64,000 bases of DNA from Pseudomonas kairouanensis (GCF_004682055.1 NZ_QUZU01000003.1:124001-188000); one strand, 5' to 3'; counted from the stretch's first letter, positions 35,713-45,453 are shown. Numbers and translations: made by a program. The notes: a model not told the origin generated them from the letters alone.

Positions 35713-38004
35713 TTAGAGCAATTCAAAGGTCTGCTGCTGCACATCCTGGGAATCCAACCCGATCTGTACATTGAACTCACCCGGTTCCGCCGCGAACTTG
35801 AGTTGGGTGTTGTAGAACTTCAAGTCTTCTTCGGTGATGGTGAAGTGCAACGTGCGCTCTTCACCCGCCTTGAGCATGACCTTCTGGAAGTTCTTCAACT
35901 CTTTGATCGGGCGGATCATCGAGCCGGCCACGTCCTGTATGTACAGCTGCACCACGGTTTCGCCATCGACCTTGCCGGTGTTGGTCACGGTGACGCTGGC
36001 GTCGAGCTTGCCGCTCTTGTTCAGGGTGGTGGACGACAGCGCCATGTCCGACAGGCTGAAGGTGGTGTAGCTCAGGCCATAGCCGAACGGGAACAGGGGA
36101 CCTGTGGTGTCATCGAAATACTGCGAGGTGTAGTTGCCCGGTTTGCCGGGGGTAAACGGTCGGCCAACGGTCAGGTGGTTGTAGTAGGTCGGGATCTGCC
36201 CCACCGAACGCGGGAAGGTGATTGGCAGTTTGCCCGATGGGTTGTAGTCACCAAACAGCACGTCCGCGATGGCGTTACCGCCTTCGGTGCCGGCGAACCA
36301 GGTTTCCAGGATCGCGTCGGCCTGTTGGTTCTCTTCCAGAATCGACAGCGGACGGCCGTTCATCAACACCAGCACTAACGGCTTGCCGGTGGCTTTCAAC
36401 GCCTTGATCAGGTCGCGCTGGCTCTGCGGGATGTTCAGGTCGGTGCGGCTGGACGACTCGTGGGACATGCCACGGGACTCGCCCACGGCGGCCACGATCA
36501 CATCCGCATCCTTGGCGGCTTTGACGGCCTCATCGATCAGCACCTGGGGCGCGCGGGTGTCATCCACCACTTCCGGGGCATCGAAGTTGAGGAAGTTGAG
36601 GTAGTCCACCACCGCCTTGTCATTGGTGATGTTGGCGCCACGGGCATAGATGATCTTGCCTTTTTCACCGATCACGGCGTTCAAGCCGTCCAGCAGGGTC
36701 ACCGATTGCTCGGGCTTACCGGCGGCGGCCCAACTGCCCATCATGTCGATCGGCGCCTTGGCCAGCGGGCCGACCAGGGCGATGGTCGCGGATTTTTTCA
36801 GTGGCAGGGTGTTGTTCTGGTTTTTCAGCAGCACCAGGCTGCGGCGTGCGATGTCGCGCGCGTCGGCACGGTGCAGGCGGCTGTCGGCGTAGGTGTCGGC
36901 CGGGTCATCCTCGGCCTTGCCGATGCGCAGGTACGGGTCTTTGAACAGGCCCATGTCGTACTTGGCGCCGAGCACTTCGCGCACGGCGTTGTCGATGTCG
37001 CTCTGTTCGATCTCGCCGGACTTGAGCAGCCCCGGCAATTCCTTGCCGTACAGCGAGTCGTTCATGCTCATGTCGATACCGGCCTTGATCGCCAGCTTGG
37101 CGGCTTCACGCCCGTCCTTGGCTACGCCGTGCTTGATCAACTCGAAGATCGCGCCGTGGTCGCTCACGGCCAGGCCCTTGAAGCCCCAGTCGCGGCGTAG
37201 CAGGTCGTTCATCAGCCAGGTGTTGGCAGTGGCGGGCACGCCGTTGATGGAGTTGAGCGCCACCATCACGCCACCGGAGCCAGCCTTGATCGCCGCGTGG
37301 TACGGCGGCAGGTAGTCCTGGTACATCTTGACCGGGCTCATGTCGACCACGTTGTAGTCGCGACCGCCTTCCACCGCGCCGTAAAGGGCAAAGTGCTTGA
37401 CGCTGGCCATGATGCTGTCGGCATTGGCCGGGCTTACGCCCTGGAACGCCTTGACCATCACTTCGGCAATGCGCGAGACCAGGTAGGTGTCTTCGCCAAA
37501 ACCTTCGGAGGTACGGCCCCAGCGCGGGTCGCGGGAGATATCGACCATCGGCGCAAAGGTGATGTCGAGGCTGTCGGCGGCGGCTTCCTGGGCGGCGATG
37601 CGCCCGGAGCGACCGATGGCATCCATGTCCCAGCTGGAGGCCAGGGCCAGGCTGATGGGGAAAATGGTGCGATGGCCGTGGATCACGTCGTAGGCGAAGA
37701 ACATCGGGATCTTCAGGCGGCTGCGCATGGCCGCGTCCTGCATCGGACGGTTTTCCGGGCGGGTGATGGAGTTGAAGGTGCCGCCGATACGGCCGGCGGC
37801 GATTTCCTTGCGGATCAGCTCGCGGGGCATTTCGGGGCCGATGCTGATCAGGCGCAATTGGCCGATCTTCTCATCGAGGGTCATCTGCTTGAGCAGGTCG
37901 CTGACAAAGGCGTCCTTGTCTTTAAGCGCAGCAGGCTTTGTTTCTGCCCATACGGGGTGACTGGCCAGAGTGGCAACAAGGCCGAGCAAACACAGCTTCT
38001 TCAT
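35713..38004 (-). CDS. bglX: Periplasmic beta-glucosidase BglX (GH3)
   Basis: A 763-residue GH3 glycoside hydrolase with a signal peptide (MKKLCLLGLVATLASHPVWA). The catalytic nucleophile Asp lies in GLAVSDHGAIFELIKHG, as in E. coli BglX. The (alpha/beta)6 sandwich domain (ALVGPLAKAPIDMMGSW on) and a C-terminal fibronectin-III-like domain follow. I placed the start at 38,004, seven codons inside a longer frame, where the signal peptide opens. It hydrolyses beta-glucosides or cello-oligosaccharides in the periplasm. No sugar transporter is adjacent; lemA is divergent. Confidence 0.93.
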   Translation of the reverse strand: MKKLCLLGLVATLASHPVWAETKPAALKDKDAFVSDLLKQMTLDEKIGQLRLISIGPEMPRELIRKEIAAGRIGGTFNSITRPENRPMQDAAMRSRLKIPMFFAYDVIHGHRTIFPISLALASSWDMDAIGRSGRIAAQEAAADSLDITFAPMVDISRDPRWGRTSEGFGEDTYLVSRIAEVMVKAFQGVSPANADSIMASVKHFALYGAVEGGRDYNVVDMSPVKMYQDYLPPYHAAIKAGSGGVMVALNSINGVPATANTWLMNDLLRRDWGFKGLAVSDHGAIFELIKHGVAKDGREAAKLAIKAGIDMSMNDSLYGKELPGLLKSGEIEQSDIDNAVREVLGAKYDMGLFKDPYLRIGKAEDDPADTYADSRLHRADARDIARRSLVLLKNQNNTLPLKKSATIALVGPLAKAPIDMMGSWAAAGKPEQSVTLLDGLNAVIGEKGKIIYARGANITNDKAVVDYLNFLNFDAPEVVDDTRAPQVLIDEAVKAAKDADVIVAAVGESRGMSHESSSRTDLNIPQSQRDLIKALKATGKPLVLVLMNGRPLSILEENQQADAILETWFAGTEGGNAIADVLFGDYNPSGKLPITFPRSVGQIPTYYNHLTVGRPFTPGKPGNYTSQYFDDTTGPLFPFGYGLSYTTFSLSDMALSSTTLNKSGKLDASVTVTNTGKVDGETVVQLYIQDVAGSMIRPIKELKNFQKVMLKAGEERTLHFTITEEDLKFYNTQLKFAAEPGEFNVQIGLDSQDVQQQTFELL

Positions 38005-38229
38005 GAATATCCTTTTTTGGCACACGGCACAGCGAAAATGCGCTGTTCTGCCAAAATGTGGGGAACGTATGTTGTTGTTCGAGTGTTATACCGACAAATG
38101 CCGCACACTTCGGAACTCTTATAAGCGGTGGGCATCTTTTTAGCTGATTGATTCGATGCAATCCAGTCGTGGCAGCGGATTATGCCTCACGCCTGCCAAA
38201 TTCCATCTAGGTTCGCCAGGAGAAACACC

Positions 38230-38841
38230 ATGCAAGCAGCACAGGGCTACCGCTGGGGCGTGAAAGCCGCAGTTTTGTTACTGATTAGTACCGTACTCAG
38301 CGGTTGCGGCATCAACAACATCCCGACCCTGGACGAACAGGCCAAGGCGGCCTGGGGCCAGGTGCAGAACCAGTACCAGCGGCGTGCCGACCTGATCCCC
38401 AACCTGGTGGAAGTGGTCAAGGGTTACGCCGCCCATGAGCAGGACACCCTCACCGCTGTAATCGAAGCGCGGGCCAAGGCCACCTCGATCCAGGTGGATG
38501 CCAGCACCCTCGACAACCCGGAAAAACTCAAGCAGTTCCAACAAGCCCAGGATGGCCTGAGCGGTGCCCTCAGCCGTTTGATGGTGGTGTCCGAGCGCTA
38601 CCCGGACCTGAAGGCCAACCAGAACTTCCTGGCCCTGCAATCCCAGCTGGAAGGCACCGAAAACCGTATCGCCGTGGCCCGCCGCGACTTTATCCAGGCG
38701 GTGCAGGCCTACAACACCGAGATCCGTACCTTCCCTGGCCGCCTGTGGCACAGCGTGATGTACAGCGATTTGCCGATCCGCGCCTCGTTTGAAGCCACCA
38801 GTGCCGACGCCGATAAAGCGCCGCAAGTGAAGTTCAAGTAA
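38230..38841 (+). CDS. LemA-family membrane-anchored protein
   Basis: A 203-residue protein with a single N-terminal hydrophobic helix and Cys (VLLLISTVLSGCGINNIPTL), so probably a lipoprotein, followed by the helical LemA domain with its signature NQYQRRADLIPNLVEVVKG. Function of the family is unknown. ATG 38,230 follows CCAGGAGAAACACC, a clear ribosome binding site. It forms an operon with two TPM-domain genes, an arrangement found widely. Confidence 0.9.
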   Translation: MQAAQGYRWGVKAAVLLLISTVLSGCGINNIPTLDEQAKAAWGQVQNQYQRRADLIPNLVEVVKGYAAHEQDTLTAVIEARAKATSIQVDASTLDNPEKLKQFQQAQDGLSGALSRLMVVSERYPDLKANQNFLALQSQLEGTENRIAVARRDFIQAVQAYNTEIRTFPGRLWHSVMYSDLPIRASFEATSADADKAPQVKFK

Positions 38842-38859
38842 TGCTGCATTGAGGTGTCG

Positions 38860-39585
38860 ATGGGTTTATTAAGGATAGGCCTGGCGCTGTGGCTGCTGGC
38901 CTGCGTGGGCGTGGCCCAGGCAGCGCTGAGCTTCCCGGCGCTGACCGGGCGGGTGGTGGACACCGCCCAGATGATCGACGAGCCCACGCGTGCGCGACTG
39001 ACCCAGCAGTTACAGGCGCTGGAGCAGACCACCGGCGACCAGATCGTGGTGGTCACCGTGCCCGACCTACAGGGCGTGCCCATTGAGGACTTCGGTTATC
39101 AATTGGGCCGTCACTGGGGCATCGGCCAGAAGGGCAAGGACAACGGCGCGCTGTTGATCGTGGCCCGCGATGAGCGCAAATTGCGCATCGAAGTCGGCTA
39201 CGGCCTGGAAGGCGTGCTCACCGATGCGCAGTCGTGGGTGATCATCAACCAGGTGATTGCGCCCAAGTTCAAGGCCGGCAACTACAGCCAGGGCATCAGC
39301 GATGGCGTGGCGGCGATGCTGCAAGTGGTGGGCGGAGAACCGCTGGCGGTGCCGGCCCATGTGGCGGACGCCAACTTTGCCAAGGATAATCCCGGGTTTT
39401 CCATCGGCCTGTTTGTTTTGCTGATCGGCGTGTTGTGGCTGTGTCACCGTATGGGCTTGCCGATAGGCGCGATCCTGCTGGCGATCCTCAGCAGCAGTGG
39501 CCGGGGCGGCGGCGGTGGTGGAGGCGGTGGCTTCCGGGGCGGCGGTGGCGGCTTCGGCGGCGGCGGGGCCTCGGGGGGCTGGTGA
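38860..39585 (+). CDS. TPM-domain protein with Gly-rich tail (YgcG family)
   Basis: A 241-residue protein: signal peptide (LRIGLALWLLACVGVAQA), TPM domain from about residue 25 (VVDTAQMIDEPTRARLTQQL ... KGKDNGALLIVARDERKLRI), one transmembrane helix near residue 185 and a C-terminal tail of almost only glycine with F, R and S. The TPM domain is related to the thylakoid protein TLP18.3 and its enzymatic role is uncertain. ATG 38,860 lies five bases after GAGG. The following gene codes for a second TPM protein. Confidence 0.88.
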   Translation: MGLLRIGLALWLLACVGVAQAALSFPALTGRVVDTAQMIDEPTRARLTQQLQALEQTTGDQIVVVTVPDLQGVPIEDFGYQLGRHWGIGQKGKDNGALLIVARDERKLRIEVGYGLEGVLTDAQSWVIINQVIAPKFKAGNYSQGISDGVAAMLQVVGGEPLAVPAHVADANFAKDNPGFSIGLFVLLIGVLWLCHRMGLPIGAILLAILSSSGRGGGGGGGGGFRGGGGGFGGGGASGGW

Positions 39586-39613
39586 TGATAATAATGAGAG
39601 AGCAAGCACAACC

Positions 39614-40231
39614 ATGGCATTACTGACTGAACACGAGCAGCGCCAAGTCGCCGAAGCGATTGCCCGCGTGGAGAAAACCACCGACGCGGAACTGGTGACG
39701 GTGCTGGCCGCTCGCGCCGATGACTACGCCTATATCCCGCTGTTGTGGGCCAGTTTGATCGCGCTGGTGGTGCCGGGCGTGGTGCATTACCTGTCGGGCT
39801 ACCTGACCATGTACACCTTGCTGTTGGCGCAATGGGCGACGTTCATTGTGTTGTGCCTGGTGTTTCGCTTGCCCAAGGTCACCACACGCCTGATCCCCCG
39901 TTCGGTGCGCCATTGGCGCGCCTCCAACCTGGCGCGGCGTCAGTTCCTGGAGCAGAACCTGCACCACACCCTGGGCAGCACCGGCGTGCTGATTTTTGTC
40001 AGCGAGGCCGAGCGCTATGTGGAGATCCTGGTGGATGACGGGATTTCCAAGCGGTTGGATGACGGCAGTTGGGATGTGATCGTCAAGGCGTTTACCCAGC
40101 AGGTGAAACAGGGGCAGACGTTGGCGGGGTTTATCAGTTGCATTGAAGCCTGTGGCGAGTTGCTCAAGGTGCATGTGCCGGTGACGCAGACGCGTAACGA
40201 GCTGCCCAACCGCCTGGTCGTACTCGAGTAA
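39614..40231 (+). CDS. Second TPM-domain membrane protein
   Basis: A 205-residue protein starting MALLTEHEQRQVAEAIARVEK with the TPM pattern up to about residue 40, then two hydrophobic helices (IPLLWASLIALVVPGVVHYL and a second one), then the rest of the domain (GVLIFVSEAERYVEILVDDG). Unlike its upstream partner it lacks a signal peptide, so the two TPM proteins face different sides or topologies. GAGAGAG precedes the start by about 11 bases. Together LemA-TPM-TPM are likely one membrane complex of unknown function. Confidence 0.85.
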   Translation: MALLTEHEQRQVAEAIARVEKTTDAELVTVLAARADDYAYIPLLWASLIALVVPGVVHYLSGYLTMYTLLLAQWATFIVLCLVFRLPKVTTRLIPRSVRHWRASNLARRQFLEQNLHHTLGSTGVLIFVSEAERYVEILVDDGISKRLDDGSWDVIVKAFTQQVKQGQTLAGFISCIEACGELLKVHVPVTQTRNELPNRLVVLE

Positions 40232-40251
40232 GCCAGACAATGCAGTTCTAG

Positions 40252-40343
40252 ATGTGGGAGCGGGCTTGCTCACGAATGCGGTGCATCAGTCGCCGGATGT
40301 ATCGACTGACACACCGCATTCGCGAGCAAGCCCGCTCCCACAT
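40252..40343. repeat. REPIN, GAGCGGGCTTGCTCGCGAA subfamily
   Basis: Arms ATGTGGGAGCGGGCTTGCTC and complement (one C/G difference in the left arm, CTCACGAA), with the inner stem GCGGTG/CACCGC. It follows the TPM operon. Confidence 0.9.
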
Positions 40344-40451
40344 TTTATTTTTGTGTTGGCAATACCATTACCGTTGATCAAATAACCCCGTGCCCTAAAC
40401 CCCCATCCCCCCTAAAATGCCCGGCATTCCCAGCCCGAGGCGTTTTTGTTC

Positions 40452-41660
40452 ATGTCCGTCACCGCTCAACCTGTCAGCGATCATCACGCCCAGTTCATCG
40501 AACTGCTCAGCGACAGCCTCGCGCAGAACGCCTTTATCAAGCTGGTGCTGGCCAAGTACGTCGGTGAAGAAGCCGAGCTGCAGCGGCTGATCATCAAGCC
40601 GGTAATCGTCAAGGAACAGCCCTGCCTGTCCTTCGTCTATCGCTACAAGACCCGCGACATCACCAAGAACTTCCCCCAGGCCGACGGCGTTGCCGCGATT
40701 GCCGAGTTGCTGCCTACTCAGTTCAAGAACGCGCACCTGCTGTCGCTGACCGACGAAGCCCAGCTGGAATACAGCAAGAAGAACAAAAGCTCGCTGTTCA
40801 AAAGCAAGCCCCAGCAACTGCGCGAAGCGCCGTCGGCGGAGCACAACCGCGAGAAAAATCGCTTCCTTGACCTCAGCCGGCCCTTTCTCGCCGACCTGGG
40901 CGTAACCGACGCCAAGCAGGCGCTGATCCCGTCGATGTCGCGCAAGTGGAAGCAGATCAACAAGTTCATCGAAGTGTTCAGCCATGCGCTCACCACTTCA
41001 CCCTTGAAGCTGGACCAGCCGGTGCGCGTCGCCGATTTCGGCTCGGGCAAGGGCTACCTGACGTTCGCTATCCACGACTACTTGCGCAACACCCTCAAGG
41101 CCGAGGGCGAAGTGACCGGTGTTGAATTGCGCCAAGACATGGTCACCCTGTGCAACACCGCCGCCGCGCGCCTGGAGCATCCGGGGCTGGTGTTCAAATG
41201 TGGCGACGTGCGCAGCGTGGCTCCCAGCGAACTGGACGTGATGATCGCCCTGCATGCCTGCGACATCGCCACCGACTATGCGATCCACACCGGCATCCGC
41301 TCGGGAGCGTCGATCATCATGTGTTCGCCGTGCTGCCATAAGCAGATCCGCTTGCAGATCCAAAGCCCGGCGTTGCTCAAGCCAATGCTGCAGTACGGTT
41401 TGCACCTGGGGCAGCAGGCCGAGATGGTCACCGACAGCTTGCGCGCCTTGTACCTGGAAGCCTGTGGTTATGAGACCAAGGTGTTTGAGTTCATCTCGCT
41501 GGACCACACCAACAAGAACAAGATGATTTTGGCGGTGAAGCGGGCCGAGCCGGTGGATAACGCGCAGTTGCTGGAGAAGATCCAGGAATTGAAGGCGTTC
41601 TACCACATCACCGAACATTGCCTGGAAACCCTGCTGCGGGCGGATGGTTTCTTAAACTGA
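40452..41660 (+). CDS. Class I SAM-dependent methyltransferase with Cys-Cys-His motif
   Basis: A 402-residue cytoplasmic protein. The N-terminal 170 residues are poorly typed; the SAM-binding motif is VADFGSGKGYLTFAIHDYL, followed by GVELRQDMV and HACDIATDYAI. The late motif CSPCCHKQIRLQ resembles the Cys-Cys-His motif of the Methyltransf_32 group (which includes RNA methyltransferase relatives). Target (RNA or protein) is not known. ATG 40,452 was chosen over a TTG two codons upstream. Confidence 0.8.
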   Translation: MSVTAQPVSDHHAQFIELLSDSLAQNAFIKLVLAKYVGEEAELQRLIIKPVIVKEQPCLSFVYRYKTRDITKNFPQADGVAAIAELLPTQFKNAHLLSLTDEAQLEYSKKNKSSLFKSKPQQLREAPSAEHNREKNRFLDLSRPFLADLGVTDAKQALIPSMSRKWKQINKFIEVFSHALTTSPLKLDQPVRVADFGSGKGYLTFAIHDYLRNTLKAEGEVTGVELRQDMVTLCNTAAARLEHPGLVFKCGDVRSVAPSELDVMIALHACDIATDYAIHTGIRSGASIIMCSPCCHKQIRLQIQSPALLKPMLQYGLHLGQQAEMVTDSLRALYLEACGYETKVFEFISLDHTNKNKMILAVKRAEPVDNAQLLEKIQELKAFYHITEHCLETLLRADGFLN

Positions 41661-41671
41661 ACGCAGAACCC

Positions 41672-41765
41672 CTGTGGGAACGGGCTTGCTCGCGAATGCG
41701 GTGTGTCAGCAAGTACATCTACAACTGACCCACCGCCTTCGCGAGCAAGCCCGCTCCCACATTTA
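41672..41765. repeat. REPIN, GCGGGCTTGCTCGCGAA subfamily, covering the EamA stop codon
   Basis: Arms TGTGGGAACGGGCTTGCTCG and complement between convergent genes. The right end ...CCCACATTTAGAC includes, on the minus strand, the stop TAA (41,763-41,765) of the EamA gene. Confidence 0.9.
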
Positions 41766-42662
41766 GACTGTGCCAGCCTTTACTACTGGCGCTGGCTGTA
41801 CGCTGGTCTTACGCCCCAACATCACCGTCACAATCACCCCACACGCAAACACCCAGGTGATCGGCTCGATCTGTTCACCAAAGAACAGCGCCGAAAACGC
41901 GATGGTGAAAAAGATCTGCAACAGCTGGATCTGGCTGACTCGCGCAATCCCGCCCATGGCCAGCCCCGCATACCAGGCAAAGAACCCCAAAAACTGCGAG
42001 AACAGTGACACATAGCCAAACGCCCACCAGGCACGCATGGAAATCGCCCCCTGATGCTGCGCCGCCAGGTACCACACCGGGCCGATCAACAGCGGTGTAG
42101 ACAGCACCAGCGCCCAGCAGATCACTTGCCAGCCGCCCATCTCCTTGGCCAATCGGCCGCCCTCGGCATAGCCCAGGCCACCCACGGCAATCGCGCCGAG
42201 CATCAGCAAATCCCCCGCCTGGATGCTGCCGGCGCCGGTGATCAACGCGTAGCTCAACACCAGGCCGCTGCCCAACGCGGCGCAGGCCCAGAAGGCTTTT
42301 GACGGTCGCTCATGGGACAGCCACGCCGCATACAGCGCCACGCACAGAGGTTGCAGGCCATTAACCAGCGCGCCATGGGACGCAGGCAACGTTTGCATGG
42401 CCCACGCCGACAATACTGGAAACCCGAGGATCACCCCGGCAATCACCAGGCACAGCCCGCGCACCTGGCGCCAGGTCGGCCACTGCTCACGGCGCCACAG
42501 CAACAGCGCCGCCGCCGGGATCGCTGCGAACAACGCGCGGCCCAGGCCGTTGAGCAGCGGGTGGATTTCCTGCACCACAATGCGGGTGAAGGGCAGGGTC
42601 AGGCTGAAGATGATGACGCCCAGCAGGCCGAGGGCCATGCCGGTATTTTCGCGGGAGCTCAT
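41763..42662 (-). CDS. EamA/DMT-family transporter
   Basis: A 299-residue inner membrane protein with ten predicted helices in two EamA repeats (for example MALGLLGVIIFSLTLPFTR and the second repeat from about residue 150). Members export amino acids or metabolites. The start at 42,662 (MSSRENTGMAL) was chosen; the longer frame adds a basic stretch without hydrophobic character. Substrate unknown. Confidence 0.83.
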   Translation of the reverse strand: MSSRENTGMALGLLGVIIFSLTLPFTRIVVQEIHPLLNGLGRALFAAIPAAALLLWRREQWPTWRQVRGLCLVIAGVILGFPVLSAWAMQTLPASHGALVNGLQPLCVALYAAWLSHERPSKAFWACAALGSGLVLSYALITGAGSIQAGDLLMLGAIAVGGLGYAEGGRLAKEMGGWQVICWALVLSTPLLIGPVWYLAAQHQGAISMRAWWAFGYVSLFSQFLGFFAWYAGLAMGGIARVSQIQLLQIFFTIAFSALFFGEQIEPITWVFACGVIVTVMLGRKTSVQPAPVVKAGTV

Positions 42663-42765
42663 GGGACGAATCCGAAATGCTGAGGGCTTCAAGGGACACC
42701 CATCTAGCCACAACCCCCGCCGTTTGCGGGCCTACAGCTGGGTACGGATTTATCCGTACAGTTTT

Positions 42766-45336
42766 TCAGAAGTAACGCGTAATGCTGATCTTGGCGTTGC
42801 GCCCCTCGCTGTACACCCCTTCACCGCTGAGGGCCGGTTGGTAGCTGCGGTTGAACAGGTTGTCGACGGTGAAGTTGATCTCGGTGCCCTTGAGCCCGGC
42901 CTGCTGGGGTTTCCAATTGGCGAACAGGCCCTGGGTGTCGTAGCTGGGGTTTTCGGTCTGGTCGTAGATAAAGTCGCCGATGGTGGAGTTCAGGCCGCCG
43001 GCGTAGATGTCGGTGGGCACGCGGTCGGTCTTGCGCACGAACTGGCCTTGCCAGCCCACCTGCGCGTCCCAGCTGGGGATCTTGGTACCCAGCACCACCA
43101 CCCACTTGGCCGGTGGAATATCCCGGGCCCATACGTGCAGGTCGGTGGCCCAGGGGTTGGTGTAGGGGTTGTCGCGTTTGCCGGTCGCCCAAGAGTAAGT
43201 CACAGAGCCGAACACGTACGTGGAGTCGTAGTAGCTTTCCAACTCGAAGCCCTTGATGGTCATGCCGCCGACGTTGCGATAGTTGGTCCTGGCCGCTGCG
43301 TCGGAACACACCGTATCGATATTGCCGGGCACGGTCAGTTGCCGTTCGCAGCCGATGCCGGTGGCCTTCATGATTTCGTCTTCGATGCGGTTGTGAAACA
43401 GCGTGGTGCGCAGTTGCAGGTTGTCATCGCGGGTGAACAGGCCCGAGAAGTGGGTGACGTTACCCGCCGTAATCGCGGTGATGCGCTCCGGGTTGAGGTT
43501 GAGGCTGGTGGCGCTGCGGGTGCTGAGGGGGCCTTGTACTTCGTACTGTTCATCGATGACCGGCGCACGCCAGGTGCGGTTCCAGCTGGCGAAGAAGGCC
43601 ACATCCGGGGTCATGTTCCAGAACACGGCCAGACGAGGCGACCAACCCGTGTAGGTGCGGTCGCTGTAGTCATGACCGACACTGGGGTCGGGGCTGCTGT
43701 AGTACGGCGCATCGTTGGCTTCGCCGCGGTTGCGAACGTGGTCGTAGCGCAGGGATGGGGTGATGGTCACATCGCCAATGGTTACCGCGTCCTGCAGGTA
43801 GAACGAGTGGGTGTCGACCTTGCCGTGGGGCATGAAGTACGGCTGGAAGTGCCCGTAGTTGTACCTGGGGGTGTTATAGGTCGCGCCCGGCATCCAGCTT
43901 TCGGTTTCGCGCGTGTGTTTGCGGATTTGCACGCCGGTGGTCACCGCGTGTTCCAGTGGGCCGGTGGTCAGCAGGCTGATGTTGCGCAGCTCAAGGATGC
44001 GGTCGGCGTAGGACGTTTCCATCTTGCGTCCACCGGTGGCCAGGCCAATCACGGCATTGGCGGCGCGCTCATCGACTTGGTCGGTCTTGGAAAATGAGTA
44101 GCTCACCTTCAGGTCGATCAGCGGGTTGTCCAGAGGCTGGTATTGATACTTGCCCGACCAGGTGGTGTCCACGGTCTCGCGGTCGGCCAGAAAACGCTTC
44201 AGTGCGCCTTCGTAGCCGTAGCGGTCGATGGCCGATTGTGTCGGCGGTGTCGGGTAGCTCTTGGCCGAGAACGGCGCCATGCGCTCGCTGCGGGCACTGG
44301 AGTAGGACAGGCCCATGCTGTGCTCATCGGTAAAGTGGGCATTGACCTTCAACAGCGCACCTTCCACATCCTGTGCACTGTTGGGCAGGCGCTTGGGGTT
44401 GATCGGGTATTGATTGCGCGGGTCGGGCGGTGTGCCGGCGAGCTTCAAATCGTCGCCATCGCGCTTGGTCAGGTAGACCAGGCCATCCATGCGCCCGTCG
44501 TCGGTGCGGCCATACACCGCGCCGCTGTAGACCTGCTCGTGGGTGTTGCTGGCGTAGCCGTACTTGGTCATCGCGCCGAAGTTGCGCCCGTCCTTGAGCA
44601 GGTCCGGGGCATCCTTGGTGATCATATTGACCGTGCCGCCAAAACCGCCGTTACCGGTGAACGGCGAGTAGGGGCCTTTCTCCACTTCAACGCTTTTGAT
44701 CAGCTCGGGCTCGATGAACACCGTGCCTTGCTGATAGCGCTCGAAGCCACTTTTGGTCGCGCCATCCACGGTCATCGGCACGTCTTCGGCATCGCCCATG
44801 CCGCGAATATTGATGGTCTGGCCACCCGGCTTGGGCGAACCGCCCATGGACACACCGGGCAGGGTCTGCAGCAGTGAAGGGATGTTGTCGGGCTGATAAC
44901 GGTCAATATCGGCCTGGCTCAAGGTAGAGCGGCCTACGGTGCTGGAGTCCACCGCGTTACCGGTGCCGATCACACTCAGGGCGTCCAGCTGGATCGCGCC
45001 GCTCTGGGTGGTTTTTGCCTCTTCGGGCTTTACCACGTAGGTGCTGCCGACTTTGATCAGGGTGAACTCGCCGTTTTGCAGCAGGGTGCGAATCGCCACT
45101 TCGGGGGTGAACTCACCGTTGAGTGCCGGCGCCTGCACGTTCTTGAGCAGTGCTTCATCGAACAGCAGCTGGATTTTCGCCTGCTGCGCCACCTGGCTCA
45201 GGGACGTGGCCAGCGCTTGGGCCGGCAGTTGCAGTGTGAACGATTGAGCCTGGGCACCGAGGCTGAAAACCAGGCTGGACGCGATCAGCGTCGGTCGAAG
45301 AAACAGGTGCGAAGCGTGGCAAGGCGCGCGAAACAT
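42766..45336 (-). CDS. TonB-dependent receptor with STN signalling domain
   Basis: An 856-residue outer membrane receptor. After a signal peptide ending in LGAQA comes an STN (secretin/TonB N-terminal) domain, about residues 35-100, that talks to a FecR-type anti-sigma factor. Then the plug (VGRSTLSQADIDRYQPDNIP, INIRGMGDAEDVPMTVDG) and a 22-strand barrel ending in ITRYF. The plug resembles the hemoglobin/transferrin/heme receptor group (HasR-like), but no hasA or heme-uptake gene is near. It is the target of the FecRI pair encoded upstream. GGGGGA precedes the ATG. Confidence 0.88.
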   Translation of the reverse strand: MFRAPCHASHLFLRPTLIASSLVFSLGAQAQSFTLQLPAQALATSLSQVAQQAKIQLLFDEALLKNVQAPALNGEFTPEVAIRTLLQNGEFTLIKVGSTYVVKPEEAKTTQSGAIQLDALSVIGTGNAVDSSTVGRSTLSQADIDRYQPDNIPSLLQTLPGVSMGGSPKPGGQTINIRGMGDAEDVPMTVDGATKSGFERYQQGTVFIEPELIKSVEVEKGPYSPFTGNGGFGGTVNMITKDAPDLLKDGRNFGAMTKYGYASNTHEQVYSGAVYGRTDDGRMDGLVYLTKRDGDDLKLAGTPPDPRNQYPINPKRLPNSAQDVEGALLKVNAHFTDEHSMGLSYSSARSERMAPFSAKSYPTPPTQSAIDRYGYEGALKRFLADRETVDTTWSGKYQYQPLDNPLIDLKVSYSFSKTDQVDERAANAVIGLATGGRKMETSYADRILELRNISLLTTGPLEHAVTTGVQIRKHTRETESWMPGATYNTPRYNYGHFQPYFMPHGKVDTHSFYLQDAVTIGDVTITPSLRYDHVRNRGEANDAPYYSSPDPSVGHDYSDRTYTGWSPRLAVFWNMTPDVAFFASWNRTWRAPVIDEQYEVQGPLSTRSATSLNLNPERITAITAGNVTHFSGLFTRDDNLQLRTTLFHNRIEDEIMKATGIGCERQLTVPGNIDTVCSDAAARTNYRNVGGMTIKGFELESYYDSTYVFGSVTYSWATGKRDNPYTNPWATDLHVWARDIPPAKWVVVLGTKIPSWDAQVGWQGQFVRKTDRVPTDIYAGGLNSTIGDFIYDQTENPSYDTQGLFANWKPQQAGLKGTEINFTVDNLFNRSYQPALSGEGVYSEGRNAKISITRYF

Positions 45337-45453
45337 GAAATCCCCCGGTGTGGCCAAATGACCTGAAAGGCGTGCGTATCAAACGCAGACCGGGAGAAGA
45401 CGGGGCAGACAAAAAAATCCACACCTGCGAATGCAAAATATTCTCAAATGAGG

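Noticed and set aside
14920..41765. Repeated palindromes that could be taken for a CRISPR array
   Set aside because: They are dispersed single pairs in different gaps, without regular spacers or cas genes; they fit REPINs.
42742..42765. GTACGGAT/ATCCGTAC hairpin after the TonB receptor as its terminator
   Set aside because: The T-run is on the plus strand only, opposite to the gene; left as an unassigned palindrome.
45337..45453. An ECF-sigma promoter before the TonB receptor
   Set aside because: GTGGATTT and CGTCTT are present on the minus strand but the spacing (12 bases) is too short for a confident call.
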